Shown: piece after piece, positions 24,813-33,077 of the stretch
Layout: every line of letters starts with the position of its first letter
How positions within the stretch are numbered: position 1 is the stretch's first letter
Assembly (NCBI GenBank): GCA_020073165.1
Contig: JAIQFP010000029.1
Location: forward strand, 1 to 43,263
Length of the DNA stretch: 43,263 nt
Direction: 5' to 3'
Source of the DNA: Terriglobia bacterium
Lineage (GTDB): Bacteria; Acidobacteriota; Terriglobia; Terriglobales; Acidobacteriaceae
The notes under the pieces: generated by a model
Database searches by the model: none
Seen by the model: only the letters and a program-made list of their open reading frames with translations
What the model was told of the DNA's origin: nothing
Made by a program: the position numbers and the translations under genes

Positions 24813-25969
24813 TCCTGAGAGGTTTTAGGCGGAAGAACGTCGCCCGGAGTGTCGCTGAGGATTGGTTCGTCTCTGTCGATGCTCAACGCTGGCTGAATGC
24901 TGAGTGCTGATTGCTGAGTGCTGGCTTCTGCGAGCACGTCGCTCAGAATGAGTTCGTCCTTATCAATGCCAGTTGCCAGCGCAGGGCTCACTGTTGTGGG
25001 CGGACGAGGTAGCGATAACAGTGGCGGGAGCGGCGCGGGCGTGGCCTCGGGGAGCTCGACGATCGCCACATAAGCCGCCAAACGTCCTACGTACAGAAAG
25101 TCCGCCACGGCGAAGTACAGCAGTGTGATCAAAAGCACACCGGCCAGGACCACGCCCCACGGCAGTAAGCCAATGAACGCCAGGGGAAACACAACCACGG
25201 AACTGGCGACGACGAAGGCCGCGAGATGGGTCAGGCCAAACCAGGTTCCAGCTGCGAACACCGGTCCGGTGCGGGCCCGGCACAGGTCCACCGTGCTGGC
25301 CACCGCGCCGAATGTGTCGCGTCCGCGGCCCACGACGAACACCGCGGCCAGCGACAAAAACCAGTTCAGCGCCGACCAGGCCAGCCATACCAGCATGGCC
25401 AGCACCATAAAGACCAGCACAGCGCTCCACGGCGAAGGATTCTTCTCTGGTGATGCTGCCCCGGCCAGCAGGAGCGCGCCCAGGCAGCCCACTGCCGCGG
25501 CAAACGTCACTCCCACTCGGAAGAAGTTCAGACCGAAGAGCGAGCGCAACCGTGACGGGGAGGCCTGGGGAAGGCTTTCGCCCGTCGGAGCCGCTCCCAC
25601 GGTGGCGGCGTACTCGCGGAAATATCGCAGCAGCGCCTTGAGCGTAGCCGCCCGTCCCAGCGAAGCCAGCATGATCCACGCCATCGCCATGGCCACAGCC
25701 AGCACAATGGCGACCTCGACCACTCGCGGTGCGCTGCCCCGAAAGATGTGTGCGATGGCCTGCGAGATCAGAGCCGGCTGCCGGCTGCGCAGCAGCAGCA
25801 AGTCACCCCGGCTGACCGGCAACGTGTCGAGGTATTCTAGGAAGGAAAAGACGAACAGTGACGTGACTGCCACCCCAAAGCTCCAGCGCCAGGTAATTTC
25901 TGCCAGGCCCAGCGACGGCTGGCGGAACATGGCGCGAAAGCCTTCCACAGTGGGTGAACGCGGCCGCAT
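24809..25969 (-). CDS. Multi-pass membrane protein, unknown function
   Basis: A 386-residue integral membrane protein with about six hydrophobic helices: around 30-48, 83-105, 150-172, 182-215 (probably two) and 240-290. The middle has RDTFGAVASTVDLCRARTGPVFAAGTWFG. A soluble Pro-rich C-tail follows (LPEATPAPLPPLLSLPRPP). I do not recognise a family. The tail contains two near-copies of IDKDELILSD (IDKDELILSD and IDRDEPILSD) flanking a stretch encoded by a dispersed repeat. The start may be ATG 25969, or ATG 25930, which has GGAAGG upstream. It lies immediately downstream of the kinase-like gene on the same strand. Confidence 0.8.
   Translation of the reverse strand: MRPRSPTVEGFRAMFRQPSLGLAEITWRWSFGVAVTSLFVFSFLEYLDTLPVSRGDLLLLRSRQPALISQAIAHIFRGSAPRVVEVAIVLAVAMAMAWIMLASLGRAATLKALLRYFREYAATVGAAPTGESLPQASPSRLRSLFGLNFFRVGVTFAAAVGCLGALLLAGAASPEKNPSPWSAVLVFMVLAMLVWLAWSALNWFLSLAAVFVVGRGRDTFGAVASTVDLCRARTGPVFAAGTWFGLTHLAAFVVASSVVVFPLAFIGLLPWGVVLAGVLLITLLYFAVADFLYVGRLAAYVAIVELPEATPAPLPPLLSLPRPPTTVSPALATGIDKDELILSDVLAEASTQQSALSIQPALSIDRDEPILSDTPGDVLPPKTSQE
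24891..24924 (-). repeat. Dispersed repeat inside a coding region
   Basis: A 34-bp copy of the repeat CAGCACTCAGCAATCAGCAC..ATTCAG lies in frame in the C-tail of the membrane protein and encodes STQQSALSIQP. It is the longest and most regular copy in the window. Confidence 0.65.
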
Positions 25970-26065
25970 CTGTGGCTAGGATAACTCAACTCGTGGCTCG
26001 CGGCAGTAACTGAGGACCAGCAGAAACGCCAAGGAGTGGGCCGCAGGCGCCAAATTGAGGACGTG

Positions 26066-27424
26066 CTACCGAGCAACCCGTGCCGGAAAGACCCTGGTCC
26101 CGCTTCTGCCAAACTCGAATCGCAGAACCCATTTTCTGGAAGCATCCTGAGCCGCGACCGGAGAGGGGGAAAACTTCCAGCCTTGCGCGGCCTGCATGGC
26201 TAACCGGGCAAAGTACTTGCTTGGCCCGGGCGAGACAAATTCCGTCTTGGTCACATTGCCGGCCGCATCCACTTGCACTTTCACCTTGACCTTGACCTTG
26301 CCGGTGATGGTGGCCCGCGCACTTGCAGACACATCGGGCAGGACCTGGTGAACTATTTCACCCTCAGGACGCTCGGCATTGATCTTGGCCCCCGTTTCGG
26401 ATAGCGGCGGGTTAGGCGGCTGAGGAGTACCTATGGAGGCCGCCTGTTGATCGCTCGCACTCTGGGTGGCGGGCTCGGTCTGAGGCGTGGTTTGATCCAT
26501 CGCGGGAGCGCTTCCTTGATTTTCTCGGCCAGAGTGAAGCAGGCGCGAGACTCCAAGGAGCGCAGCCAGCGCCAACCCTGCCACGACCGCTGGAACAAGG
26601 AAGCGCTGTTTCGACTTCTTGTGCCCCCCGGCGGCCGGTTGCTGCGGTGCAGTTAAGGTCTGACGTAGCCGCGCAGCCATTTCCGCAACCTTCCACCGGA
26701 ACTGCGGGTCCCGCCGGAGGGAGTTACGCACAATCTCCGAGAACGGCGCGGACAGCATCTCCGGCATTGCTGGGTCCTCTTCCCCCGTGCTCTCCCAAAC
26801 CGGCAGACGCTGGGTAAGGGCCTCGGCGAGAATCATGCCAAGCGACCAAACGTCTCCGGCAGGGGAGGAGATGGCCCCGCGGGCTTTTTCCGGTGGGTCG
26901 TAAGGGCCAGCCGTTTCCATGTCGGCCGCGGACTCACCGATCCGGCAAAGCCGGTCGCTTGAGAGTTTTAGTTGATCCTCGGCAGCCATGATGTTCGCGG
27001 GTTTGAGGTGACCATGCGCCAAACCCTGGCCGTGAAGGTATGCGAGTGCGTCTAGAGCCGGACCAAGCAGCTCGCGCACCTCTGCTGAGGTCAGCGGACG
27101 CTGGGGAAGAACCTGCGAGAGGTTCTCGGCGGCGTACTCCATCACCACGAAGAGGAACTCCGTGCCGCCCAGTTGGCATCGTCCCGTGCGAAAAAGACGG
27201 GTCAAGTGGGGATGGGACAGTTTAGTAGCCAGATCCCACTGAGAGAGTTGGCGGGTCGCGCTGACTTGACCAGCAGGAATGAGTTTGATGGCCGCCTTTT
27301 GAGGCTTCGGCTCGCCGTATTCGGTGAGAAACACGGCGCTATGCTCAGACCCACCCACGAACTGGTGCAGGCGGAATTCTCCGTTGACAACTTGGCCCTC
27401 CCACAGTTTCCAGGCCTCGGTCAT
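26066..27424 (-). CDS. Pseudokinase-TonB C-terminal domain protein
   Basis: A 452-residue protein with a Ser/Thr kinase-like fold (about 12-258), one transmembrane helix (275-296, FLVPAVVAGLALAALLGVSRLL), a Gln/Pro-rich linker and a TonB-C-like domain (about 350-445: TGKVKVKVKVQVDAAGNVTKTEFVSPG, QAAQGWKFSP). The ATP-binding Lys47 (AAIK) and the P+1-side YDPPEKARG and DVWSLGMILAE are kept. The catalytic loop is HGHLKPANI, where active kinases have HRDLKPxN, and the Mg-binding DFG is absent (KLSSDRLCRIGES). It should therefore not phosphorylate and may act as a ligand-binding or scaffold module signalling across the membrane. Confidence 0.85.
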   Translation of the reverse strand: MTEAWKLWEGQVVNGEFRLHQFVGGSEHSAVFLTEYGEPKPQKAAIKLIPAGQVSATRQLSQWDLATKLSHPHLTRLFRTGRCQLGGTEFLFVVMEYAAENLSQVLPQRPLTSAEVRELLGPALDALAYLHGQGLAHGHLKPANIMAAEDQLKLSSDRLCRIGESAADMETAGPYDPPEKARGAISSPAGDVWSLGMILAEALTQRLPVWESTGEEDPAMPEMLSAPFSEIVRNSLRRDPQFRWKVAEMAARLRQTLTAPQQPAAGGHKKSKQRFLVPAVVAGLALAALLGVSRLLHSGRENQGSAPAMDQTTPQTEPATQSASDQQAASIGTPQPPNPPLSETGAKINAERPEGEIVHQVLPDVSASARATITGKVKVKVKVQVDAAGNVTKTEFVSPGPSKYFARLAMQAAQGWKFSPSPVAAQDASRKWVLRFEFGRSGTRVFPARVAR

Positions 27425-27565
27425 CTACTTTGCCGACCTCCACCCATAAGTTAGCACTATTGTAGCCGCGTGCCCGGGCAGCATAGCACCGAAGCCTGAT
27501 TGTTGCTTTCGAGAAGCGTCTGGACCCCGCCAACTTGCTGTAAAATCCCGAGGCAAGAGGCATAT

Positions 27566-29200
27566 ATGCGTGTACTAACTGCGCTGTTGTCTGCTGCCAT
27601 CCTGTCCGCATCCCCGGCTTGGTGCGATGAGGGACACCATCACGCACTCACAGAAGCTGAGGTCGGCTCCGTAAGTTTTTCGACGTCGTGCGCAAGGTCT
27701 CTCGAGCACGACTTCAATCGGGCGGTCGCACTGCTGCATTCGTTTCAGTACGAGCAGGCCAGGCAAGCCTTTGCGGAAATCTCCAGCCAGGATCCCACGT
27801 GCGCCATGGCGCAGTGGGGCGTTGCGATGTCACACTACCACGGCTTGTGGAACAACGGAGACATGACGGCAGGGCGCGCTGCGCTGCGGAAAGCGGAGGA
27901 GATAGCGGCGGACAACTCGAAGACAACCGCGCGTGAACGCGCATATATCGATGCGCTAGCTGAGATTTACCGAGAGGATGGCAAGGACCGGATGGCTCAC
28001 GGCCAAGCCTTCGAACAAAAGATGTCCGGCGTGCAGGCGGCCTATCCCGATGACAGCGAGGCCGCAATTTTTCACGCGCTGAGCCTGGACATCACCGCTC
28101 CGAAAACCGACAAGACGTTTGCCAATCAACGCAAGTGTGCGGAGATCCTTGAACCCATCTTCAAGAAACAGCCGCAACACCCCGGCGTCGCCCACTACAT
28201 CATTCACTGCTCCGACAATCCCGTGCTCGCCGGAGAGGGCCTGGGCGCGGCCCGCATGTATGCCAGGATTGCGCCCGCCTCGGCGCACGCCAACCATATG
28301 CCTTCGCACATCTTCACCCGGGTCGGCTCGTGGGATGAATCCATCAGTTCCAACGCCAGGTCGGCGGAACTGGCTGCCAAGGCGGAGAGCACTTCGACCA
28401 ACGGAGAAGCGCGCGACCAGCGGCTCCATGCGATGGATTACCTGGAATACGCTTACCTGCAAAGCGGACGGGTGAAAGAAGCCAGGGCTACGCTCGATGA
28501 GATGACCGCGCTGGCGCCAGTCCCCGGACTCACCCTTACGGGTGATTACGCGTTGGCGGCAATTCCGGCACGCTATGCCGTGGAGCTTGGCAATTGGGAG
28601 CAGGCCAGCGGCCTGCGTGTAAGGGGAGAAGGCGTGGCTTGGGCGCAGGCCATCACGTGGGCGGCGATTGGCGTAGGCAGTGCACGCTCCGGAAAGCTCG
28701 ACCGGGCCACGCAGGCCGAGCAAACGCTGGCCACCCTGCGCGACACGATCGCCAGGCAAAACGAGATCTACTGGTCGAATCAGGTCGAGGTACAGCGCCG
28801 CGAAGTGGCTGCTTGGATCGCGCAGACAAGGGGTCAAGGCCCTGACGCCATCGCCATGATGCGTTCGGCAGCGGAATTGGAAGAGAGCATGGACAAGGAC
28901 GCTGTCACCCCGGGTGCGATCACTCCCGCCCGGGAAATGCTGGCACAGTTACTCCTCCTGGACGATCGCGCGCAGGAATCCGTTACAGCCTACGAAGCCG
29001 TCCTCCAGGTCGCCCCTAATCGGTTCAACGCGCTCTATGGCGCGGCCAGCGCAGCTGGAGCCTCGGGGAATGCCAGCGCCGCTAACCAATATCTCCGGAG
29101 GTTGACTGAGGTCGCAGTTGGGGAGGAGCGACCGGAACTGGTCATGGCACGCAAGAAGGTGGCGATCAGTGCCCAGCGCGCGGCCCCGCAGCAGCGATAG
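27566..29200 (+). CDS. Secreted TPR-repeat protein
   Basis: A 544-residue exported protein. The signal peptide is MRVLTALLSAAILSASPAWC (1-20). The mature part has tetratricopeptide-like helix pairs: DFNRAVALLHSFQYEQARQAFAEISSQDPTCAMAQWGVAM (about 51-90), a block with HANHMPSHIFTRVGSWDESISSNARSAELA (about 243-272), then YLQSGRVKEARATLDEM and SVTAYEAVLQVAPNRFNALYGAASAAG (about 475-505). Conserved His motifs such as GVAHYIIHCSDNP and HMPSHIF recur in this family and suggest a metal or ligand site, but its function is unknown. The start at 27566 has AAGAGG upstream and begins the signal peptide. Confidence 0.85.
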   Translation: MRVLTALLSAAILSASPAWCDEGHHHALTEAEVGSVSFSTSCARSLEHDFNRAVALLHSFQYEQARQAFAEISSQDPTCAMAQWGVAMSHYHGLWNNGDMTAGRAALRKAEEIAADNSKTTARERAYIDALAEIYREDGKDRMAHGQAFEQKMSGVQAAYPDDSEAAIFHALSLDITAPKTDKTFANQRKCAEILEPIFKKQPQHPGVAHYIIHCSDNPVLAGEGLGAARMYARIAPASAHANHMPSHIFTRVGSWDESISSNARSAELAAKAESTSTNGEARDQRLHAMDYLEYAYLQSGRVKEARATLDEMTALAPVPGLTLTGDYALAAIPARYAVELGNWEQASGLRVRGEGVAWAQAITWAAIGVGSARSGKLDRATQAEQTLATLRDTIARQNEIYWSNQVEVQRREVAAWIAQTRGQGPDAIAMMRSAAELEESMDKDAVTPGAITPAREMLAQLLLLDDRAQESVTAYEAVLQVAPNRFNALYGAASAAGASGNASAANQYLRRLTEVAVGEERPELVMARKKVAISAQRAAPQQR

Positions 29201-29323
29201 ACCACAGCTAGGTCGAACTTCTGCTTTCGCGGTACAGTATTCGCCTGTAAGATATGCCCCTCCCAAGGCTGGGTCCTGGGACGCTCACACGCCGCGCGGT
29301 GGTGCGGGGCACAGAGGTGAACC

Positions 29324-30067
29324 GTGGATATTCCAACCGTCTCCGTTGATACCCACGCCCGGCGGGCGACCGGCCCAATCGTTCTGCTGGGCGCGCCGGG
29401 AGCCGGCAAGGGCACGCAAGCCAAACTGATCGCCGCCCACTTCGGTATTCCCCAGGTTTCCACCGGCGACCTTCTCCGCGACCACGTCCGCCGGAACACT
29501 CCCCTCGGCCAACAGGCACAGGCGATCATGGGGCGGGGCGAATTGGTGCCCGACCAACTGGTTTGCGGCATGGTGGAGGGACGACTGGCGGAGAAGGACT
29601 GTGAGCAAGGCTTCACTCTGGACGGCTTTCCGCGGACGGTGGCACAGGCACAATGGCTGGATGGCCGCCTGCAAGCGGGGTTACTGCGGGGAAAACCTGC
29701 GCAAAAGGTGCCGCTATTAGTCATCGACATTGCCATCGATTACGGGCTTCTGGTGCAGCGGCTGACTGCGCGTCGTACGTGTCCGCACTGTGGTGCGATC
29801 TACAACCTGCACTTTAACCCGCCCCGCAAGCCAGGAGTGTGCGACGGGGACGGTTCGAACCTGATCACTCGTAAGGACGATGAGGAAGCAGTCATCGTGG
29901 AGAGGCTGAAGACCTACGAGCGCCAGACCTTGCCTCTGACTGATTACTACCGGCAGGGTGGCGCCCTGCGCCGCGTCGATGGGGCGGGTACGGTGGAGCA
30001 GATCGCGCAGGCGATTCGAGACTTGCTCGAGCGCCGTGGCGATGTATCTTGCCGTTCTTCTGCTTGA
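29324..30067 (+). CDS. adk: Adenylate kinase
   Basis: A 247-residue nucleoside-monophosphate kinase catalysing ATP + AMP to 2 ADP. The P-loop is LLGAPGAGKGTQAK (about 21-34). The NMP-binding part is VSTGDLLRDHVRRNTPLG, then FTLDGFPRTVAQAQWL. The LID is of the zinc type (RTCPHCGAIYNLHFNPPRKPGVCDGDG) with three Cys and an Asp that can hold a metal. The start is GTG, with AGAGGTG upstream. It has an N-terminal extension of about 17 residues and a C-tail beyond the usual core. It lies 75 bp upstream of two PPK2 genes on the same strand, which fits a polyphosphate/ATP recycling set. Confidence 0.95.
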   Translation: MDIPTVSVDTHARRATGPIVLLGAPGAGKGTQAKLIAAHFGIPQVSTGDLLRDHVRRNTPLGQQAQAIMGRGELVPDQLVCGMVEGRLAEKDCEQGFTLDGFPRTVAQAQWLDGRLQAGLLRGKPAQKVPLLVIDIAIDYGLLVQRLTARRTCPHCGAIYNLHFNPPRKPGVCDGDGSNLITRKDDEEAVIVERLKTYERQTLPLTDYYRQGGALRRVDGAGTVEQIAQAIRDLLERRGDVSCRSSA

Positions 30068-30142
30068 GCGGCGGTACCACACGCTGCTGAGATGAATCAC
30101 CCGAGCCGACCTCTTGGGCTCTGAAATACCGCGGAGGCCACG

Positions 30143-30967
30143 ATGCTGGAAACCGTCGACCTGAAAAAGAACCTCTCGAAGACCGCCTACGCCAAGCAGA
30201 TGCCGGCACTGCAGGAGAAACTGCGGAAGCTGCAATACGAGGCGAAAGAGAAGGGCTTGGCTGTGACCATCTGCCTGGAAGGCTGGGACCTGGGGGGCAA
30301 GGGTCACCTGATCAAGAAGCTGACGGAAAAACTGGATCCGCGGCTGTTCCGCATTCGTCCGGGCTCACCTCCCTCGCCCTTGGAGCAACGCTATCACTTC
30401 CTCTGGCGCTACCAGATGGCCCTGCCCAACTACGGCGAGATGACCCTCTTCGATCATTCCTGGTACGGTCGCGTGCTGGTCGAGCGCTGCGACAAGCTGA
30501 CCAGGAAGAAGCACTGGCGGGAAGGCTACCAGCAAATCAATGAGTTCGAACGCTGGCTGACCGACGATCGCCAGGTGCTGCTGAAGTTCTGGTTGCACAT
30601 CTCCAAGGCCGAACAGAAGAAACGCTTTCGCGAGACATTGGACGACCCCCTGTTGCGCTGGAAAATCACCAAGGAGTACCGGCGGCACCATCGCCAGTAC
30701 AACCGCTGGGTGGACGCGGTGGAGGAAATGCTGGCCAAAACCGACTCGCCCAACGCGCCCTGGACGGTTATTGAAGGCAATGACCTGCGTTGGGCGCGCG
30801 TACGCTTTTTGCGCACTATCGTCAACGCGGTTGAAACCGAACTGGCACGCCGCTCCGCGAGCGCCGCGGACAAAACCGACAGCCACTCGAAGCCACACCC
30901 GGAAAGGCCTCCGATGACCAAGCGTGCCGCGGCGCGGGCCCGATCGGCGGAGGTGGCCCATGCTTGA
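30143..30967 (+). CDS. PPK2-family protein, divergent copy
   Basis: A 274-residue member of the polyphosphate kinase 2 family, which moves phosphate between polyphosphate and nucleotides. The Walker A reads GWDLGGKGHLIKK (about 47-59), where the usual form is GWDAAGKGG.IK. The Walker B region reads FDHSWYGRVLVER where FDRSWYGR is usual. The lid-side KFWLHISKAEQKKRF and TDSPNAPWTVIEGNDLRWARVRFLR are conserved. It resembles the N-terminal, degenerate half of two-domain class II PPK2 (polyphosphate:AMP phosphotransferase). It ends in a basic tail (TKRAAARARSAEVAHA) overlapping the next PPK2 start by 8 bp. Confidence 0.9.
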   Translation: MLETVDLKKNLSKTAYAKQMPALQEKLRKLQYEAKEKGLAVTICLEGWDLGGKGHLIKKLTEKLDPRLFRIRPGSPPSPLEQRYHFLWRYQMALPNYGEMTLFDHSWYGRVLVERCDKLTRKKHWREGYQQINEFERWLTDDRQVLLKFWLHISKAEQKKRFRETLDDPLLRWKITKEYRRHHRQYNRWVDAVEEMLAKTDSPNAPWTVIEGNDLRWARVRFLRTIVNAVETELARRSASAADKTDSHSKPHPERPPMTKRAAARARSAEVAHA

Positions 30968-31667
30968 AAAACTGAAGATGAACCAGAAGCTGTCACCCCA
31001 ACAATACAAGGAAGCGCTTCCCAGGGTGCAAGTGCGCCTGCGCGAAATGGAATTTGAGATCTTCAAACAAAAGGTCCCGGTGCTGTGCGTGTTCGAGGGC
31101 TGGGATGCTGCGGGCAAGGGTGGCGCCATCAAGAGAGTCACGGAATTGCTCGATCCGCGCGGGTTCACGGTTTCGTCCTACGCTGCGCCGAACGGGGACG
31201 AAAAGACCCATCATTATCTCTGGCGCTTCTGGCGCAACCTGCCACGCACGGGTCACCTGGCAATTTTCGATCGCAGCTACTACGGGCGGGTGCTGGTGGA
31301 GCGGGTGGAAGGGTTCTGCGCAGAAAACGAATGGCAGCGCTCTTACCGGGAGATCAATGAATTCGAGTCGCACCAGGATTCGTTCGGCATGGTGATCTGC
31401 AAGTTCTGGCTGCACATCACCCGGGAAGAGCAGTTGCGCCGGTTCAAAGGGCGCGAGTTCGATCCCTTTCGCAGTTACAAACTGACCGATGAAGACTGGC
31501 GCAATCGCGCCAAGTGGAACCTTTACCGGAATGCGGTCGAAGACATGCTGGCCCACACCAGCACGCCGTACGCGCCTTGGACGGTGGTGGAAGCCAATGA
31601 CAAGTTGTTTGCCCGGGTGAAAGTGGTGCGCACCATCGTGGAGAGGATCGAGCAGCGGCTGAACTAG
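30960..31667 (+). CDS. PPK2-family polyphosphate kinase
   Basis: A 235-residue PPK2 with canonical motifs: Walker A FEGWDAAGKGGAIKR (about 45-59), Walker B IFDRSYYGRVLVERVEGF, KFWLHITREEQLRRF, and TPYAPWTVVEANDKLFARVKVVRTI. The VLVERVEGF segment is like the catalytic C-terminal half of polyphosphate:AMP phosphotransferases. ATG 30960 has GGAGG 7 nt upstream, inside the preceding gene, and overlaps its stop by 8 bp, so the two are co-translated. With adenylate kinase it could rebuild ATP from AMP and polyphosphate. Confidence 0.93.
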   Translation: MLEKLKMNQKLSPQQYKEALPRVQVRLREMEFEIFKQKVPVLCVFEGWDAAGKGGAIKRVTELLDPRGFTVSSYAAPNGDEKTHHYLWRFWRNLPRTGHLAIFDRSYYGRVLVERVEGFCAENEWQRSYREINEFESHQDSFGMVICKFWLHITREEQLRRFKGREFDPFRSYKLTDEDWRNRAKWNLYRNAVEDMLAHTSTPYAPWTVVEANDKLFARVKVVRTIVERIEQRLN

Positions 31668-31699
31668 CCAACTATCACGCCAGCGATCCCGAGAGTTCA

Positions 31700-31735
31700 C
31701 GGCTGCCGGCGGGACGGACGTCCCCACGGCAGCCG
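31700..31735 (+). repeat. Nested GC-rich hairpin, repeat family
   Basis: The outer arms CGGCTGCCG and CGGCAGCCG (9 bp) enclose inner arms GGGAC and GTCCC. The following GGCGGGACGCCGGGGC (to about 31752) repeats the GCCGGCGGGAC core also found at 15822-15844. It lies between the PPK2 pair and the histidine kinase and may also end the PPK2 transcript. Confidence 0.65.
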
Positions 31736-31790
31736 GCGGGACGCCGGGGCTACTTTTTCCGATAGACTGTGTCGGTGAGGGGAAGGCGCC

Positions 31791-33077
31791 TTGGCTGAAG
31801 AAAGCCGCAAAGGGGTGGACTGGCTCGACGTGGCGTGGCTGCTTTTCCTCGCCGGTCTGGCCATCTTGCCGCCGGTGCGGGAAGTGCACAAGCAGCTCAC
31901 CCTGCTGGCCATCGGCGTAGTGCAGATCTTCGAGGGCAGGCTCATCGCCCGGTTGCCGAAGTCGGGGCGCACCTACACGGTGCTGCTCAAGCTCCTGCTG
32001 GGCACGCTGCTGCTGGCACATACGGGCGGACCCGCCATTAACAGCAGTTACTATCCCATCTACTACTTGCCCGTAGTCACTGCCGCGGTTTACTTCGGCC
32101 CTCGCACTACGCTGCTGTGGACGCTGCTCACTTCCGCCCTGTACTGTTCGTATCTCTATCCCGCGCTGCAGGAATATGAGCTGACCACGGTGGGGGTCAC
32201 GGAACTCGCGATCCGCATTCTGTTCTTCTTTCTGGCAGCCCTGGTGGTAAACCGGTTCGCGGTGGAGAACCGCCGCCAGACCAGCCTCTATCAGCGCCTG
32301 GCCGAGCAACTGGCCGACACCAATCGCCAGCTCCGTCAGGCCCAGGCCGAGGCGCGCCGCTCGGAGCGATTGGCGGCCCTCGGTCAGCTTTCCGCGGGAC
32401 TGGCCCATGAGATTCGCAATCCGTTAGGCGTCATCAAGGGATCGGCGGAAATGCTGCACCAGAAGCTGGACGCGTCCAATCCTCTGGCCAGCGAGCTGGC
32501 GGGCTACATTTCCAGCGAGGTGAACCGTCTCAGCGTACTGGTCAGCCGTTTTCTGGATTTCGCGCGGCCGCTGCGCACCGAGACCCGTCCACAGTCGGTC
32601 ACCGATCTCCTCGACCGCGCCCTCAAGTCGGTCGCCGAGCAGTGGCAGGGCGGGACCGTCACGGTGGAATACGCGTACCAGGAAGATCTGCCGCTGCTGC
32701 CGCTTGACGAAGACCTATGCGAGCAAGCCTTCATCAACCTGGTGCAGAATGCCTACGAGGCAATGGGAAGCCAGGGAGGCACGCTTCGCGTGGACGTGGC
32801 TGCGGCCAACATGAATGGCCGGCGCGGAGTGGAAGTCCGCCTAAAGGACAGCGGCCCCGGCATTCCTGCCGACTTGCGCGAGCAGATCTTCAATCCCTTC
32901 GTGACCACCAAGAGCACCGGCGTCGGGCTCGGGCTGTCCATCGTGTCCAAGATCGTGGATGAGCACAAGGGGTCCATCCGTCTGGAGAGCGCTCCCCAGC
33001 AGGGCGCGTGCTTCGTGCTCTTCTTCCCCGCGGAAGAACCGGCCGCAACGCAGGAAGGAGCGCGGGCTTCCGCATGA
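31791..33077 (+). CDS. Membrane sensor histidine kinase
   Basis: A 428-residue two-component sensor. Five or so hydrophobic helices form the N-terminal membrane domain (about 13-160: WLLFLAGLAIL, LLKLLLGTLLLAH, YYLPVVTAAVYF, LLWTLLTSALYCSYLY, LAIRILFFFLAALVV). A coiled coil (165-195) leads to the dimerisation domain with phospho-acceptor His206 in GLAHEIRNPLG. The HATPase domain shows the N box FINLVQNAYEAM, G1 KDSGPGIP and G2 TGVGLGLSIV. There is no periplasmic ligand domain, so the signal may be sensed in the membrane. The start is TTG, with GAGGGGAAGG upstream. Its stop overlaps the response-regulator start as ATGA. Confidence 0.93.
   Translation: MAEESRKGVDWLDVAWLLFLAGLAILPPVREVHKQLTLLAIGVVQIFEGRLIARLPKSGRTYTVLLKLLLGTLLLAHTGGPAINSSYYPIYYLPVVTAAVYFGPRTTLLWTLLTSALYCSYLYPALQEYELTTVGVTELAIRILFFFLAALVVNRFAVENRRQTSLYQRLAEQLADTNRQLRQAQAEARRSERLAALGQLSAGLAHEIRNPLGVIKGSAEMLHQKLDASNPLASELAGYISSEVNRLSVLVSRFLDFARPLRTETRPQSVTDLLDRALKSVAEQWQGGTVTVEYAYQEDLPLLPLDEDLCEQAFINLVQNAYEAMGSQGGTLRVDVAAANMNGRRGVEVRLKDSGPGIPADLREQIFNPFVTTKSTGVGLGLSIVSKIVDEHKGSIRLESAPQQGACFVLFFPAEEPAATQEGARASA

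Noticed and set aside
30993-32408. 471-codon minus-strand frame opposite PPK2 and the histidine kinase
   Set aside because: It is antisense to two clear enzymes and has no motifs.
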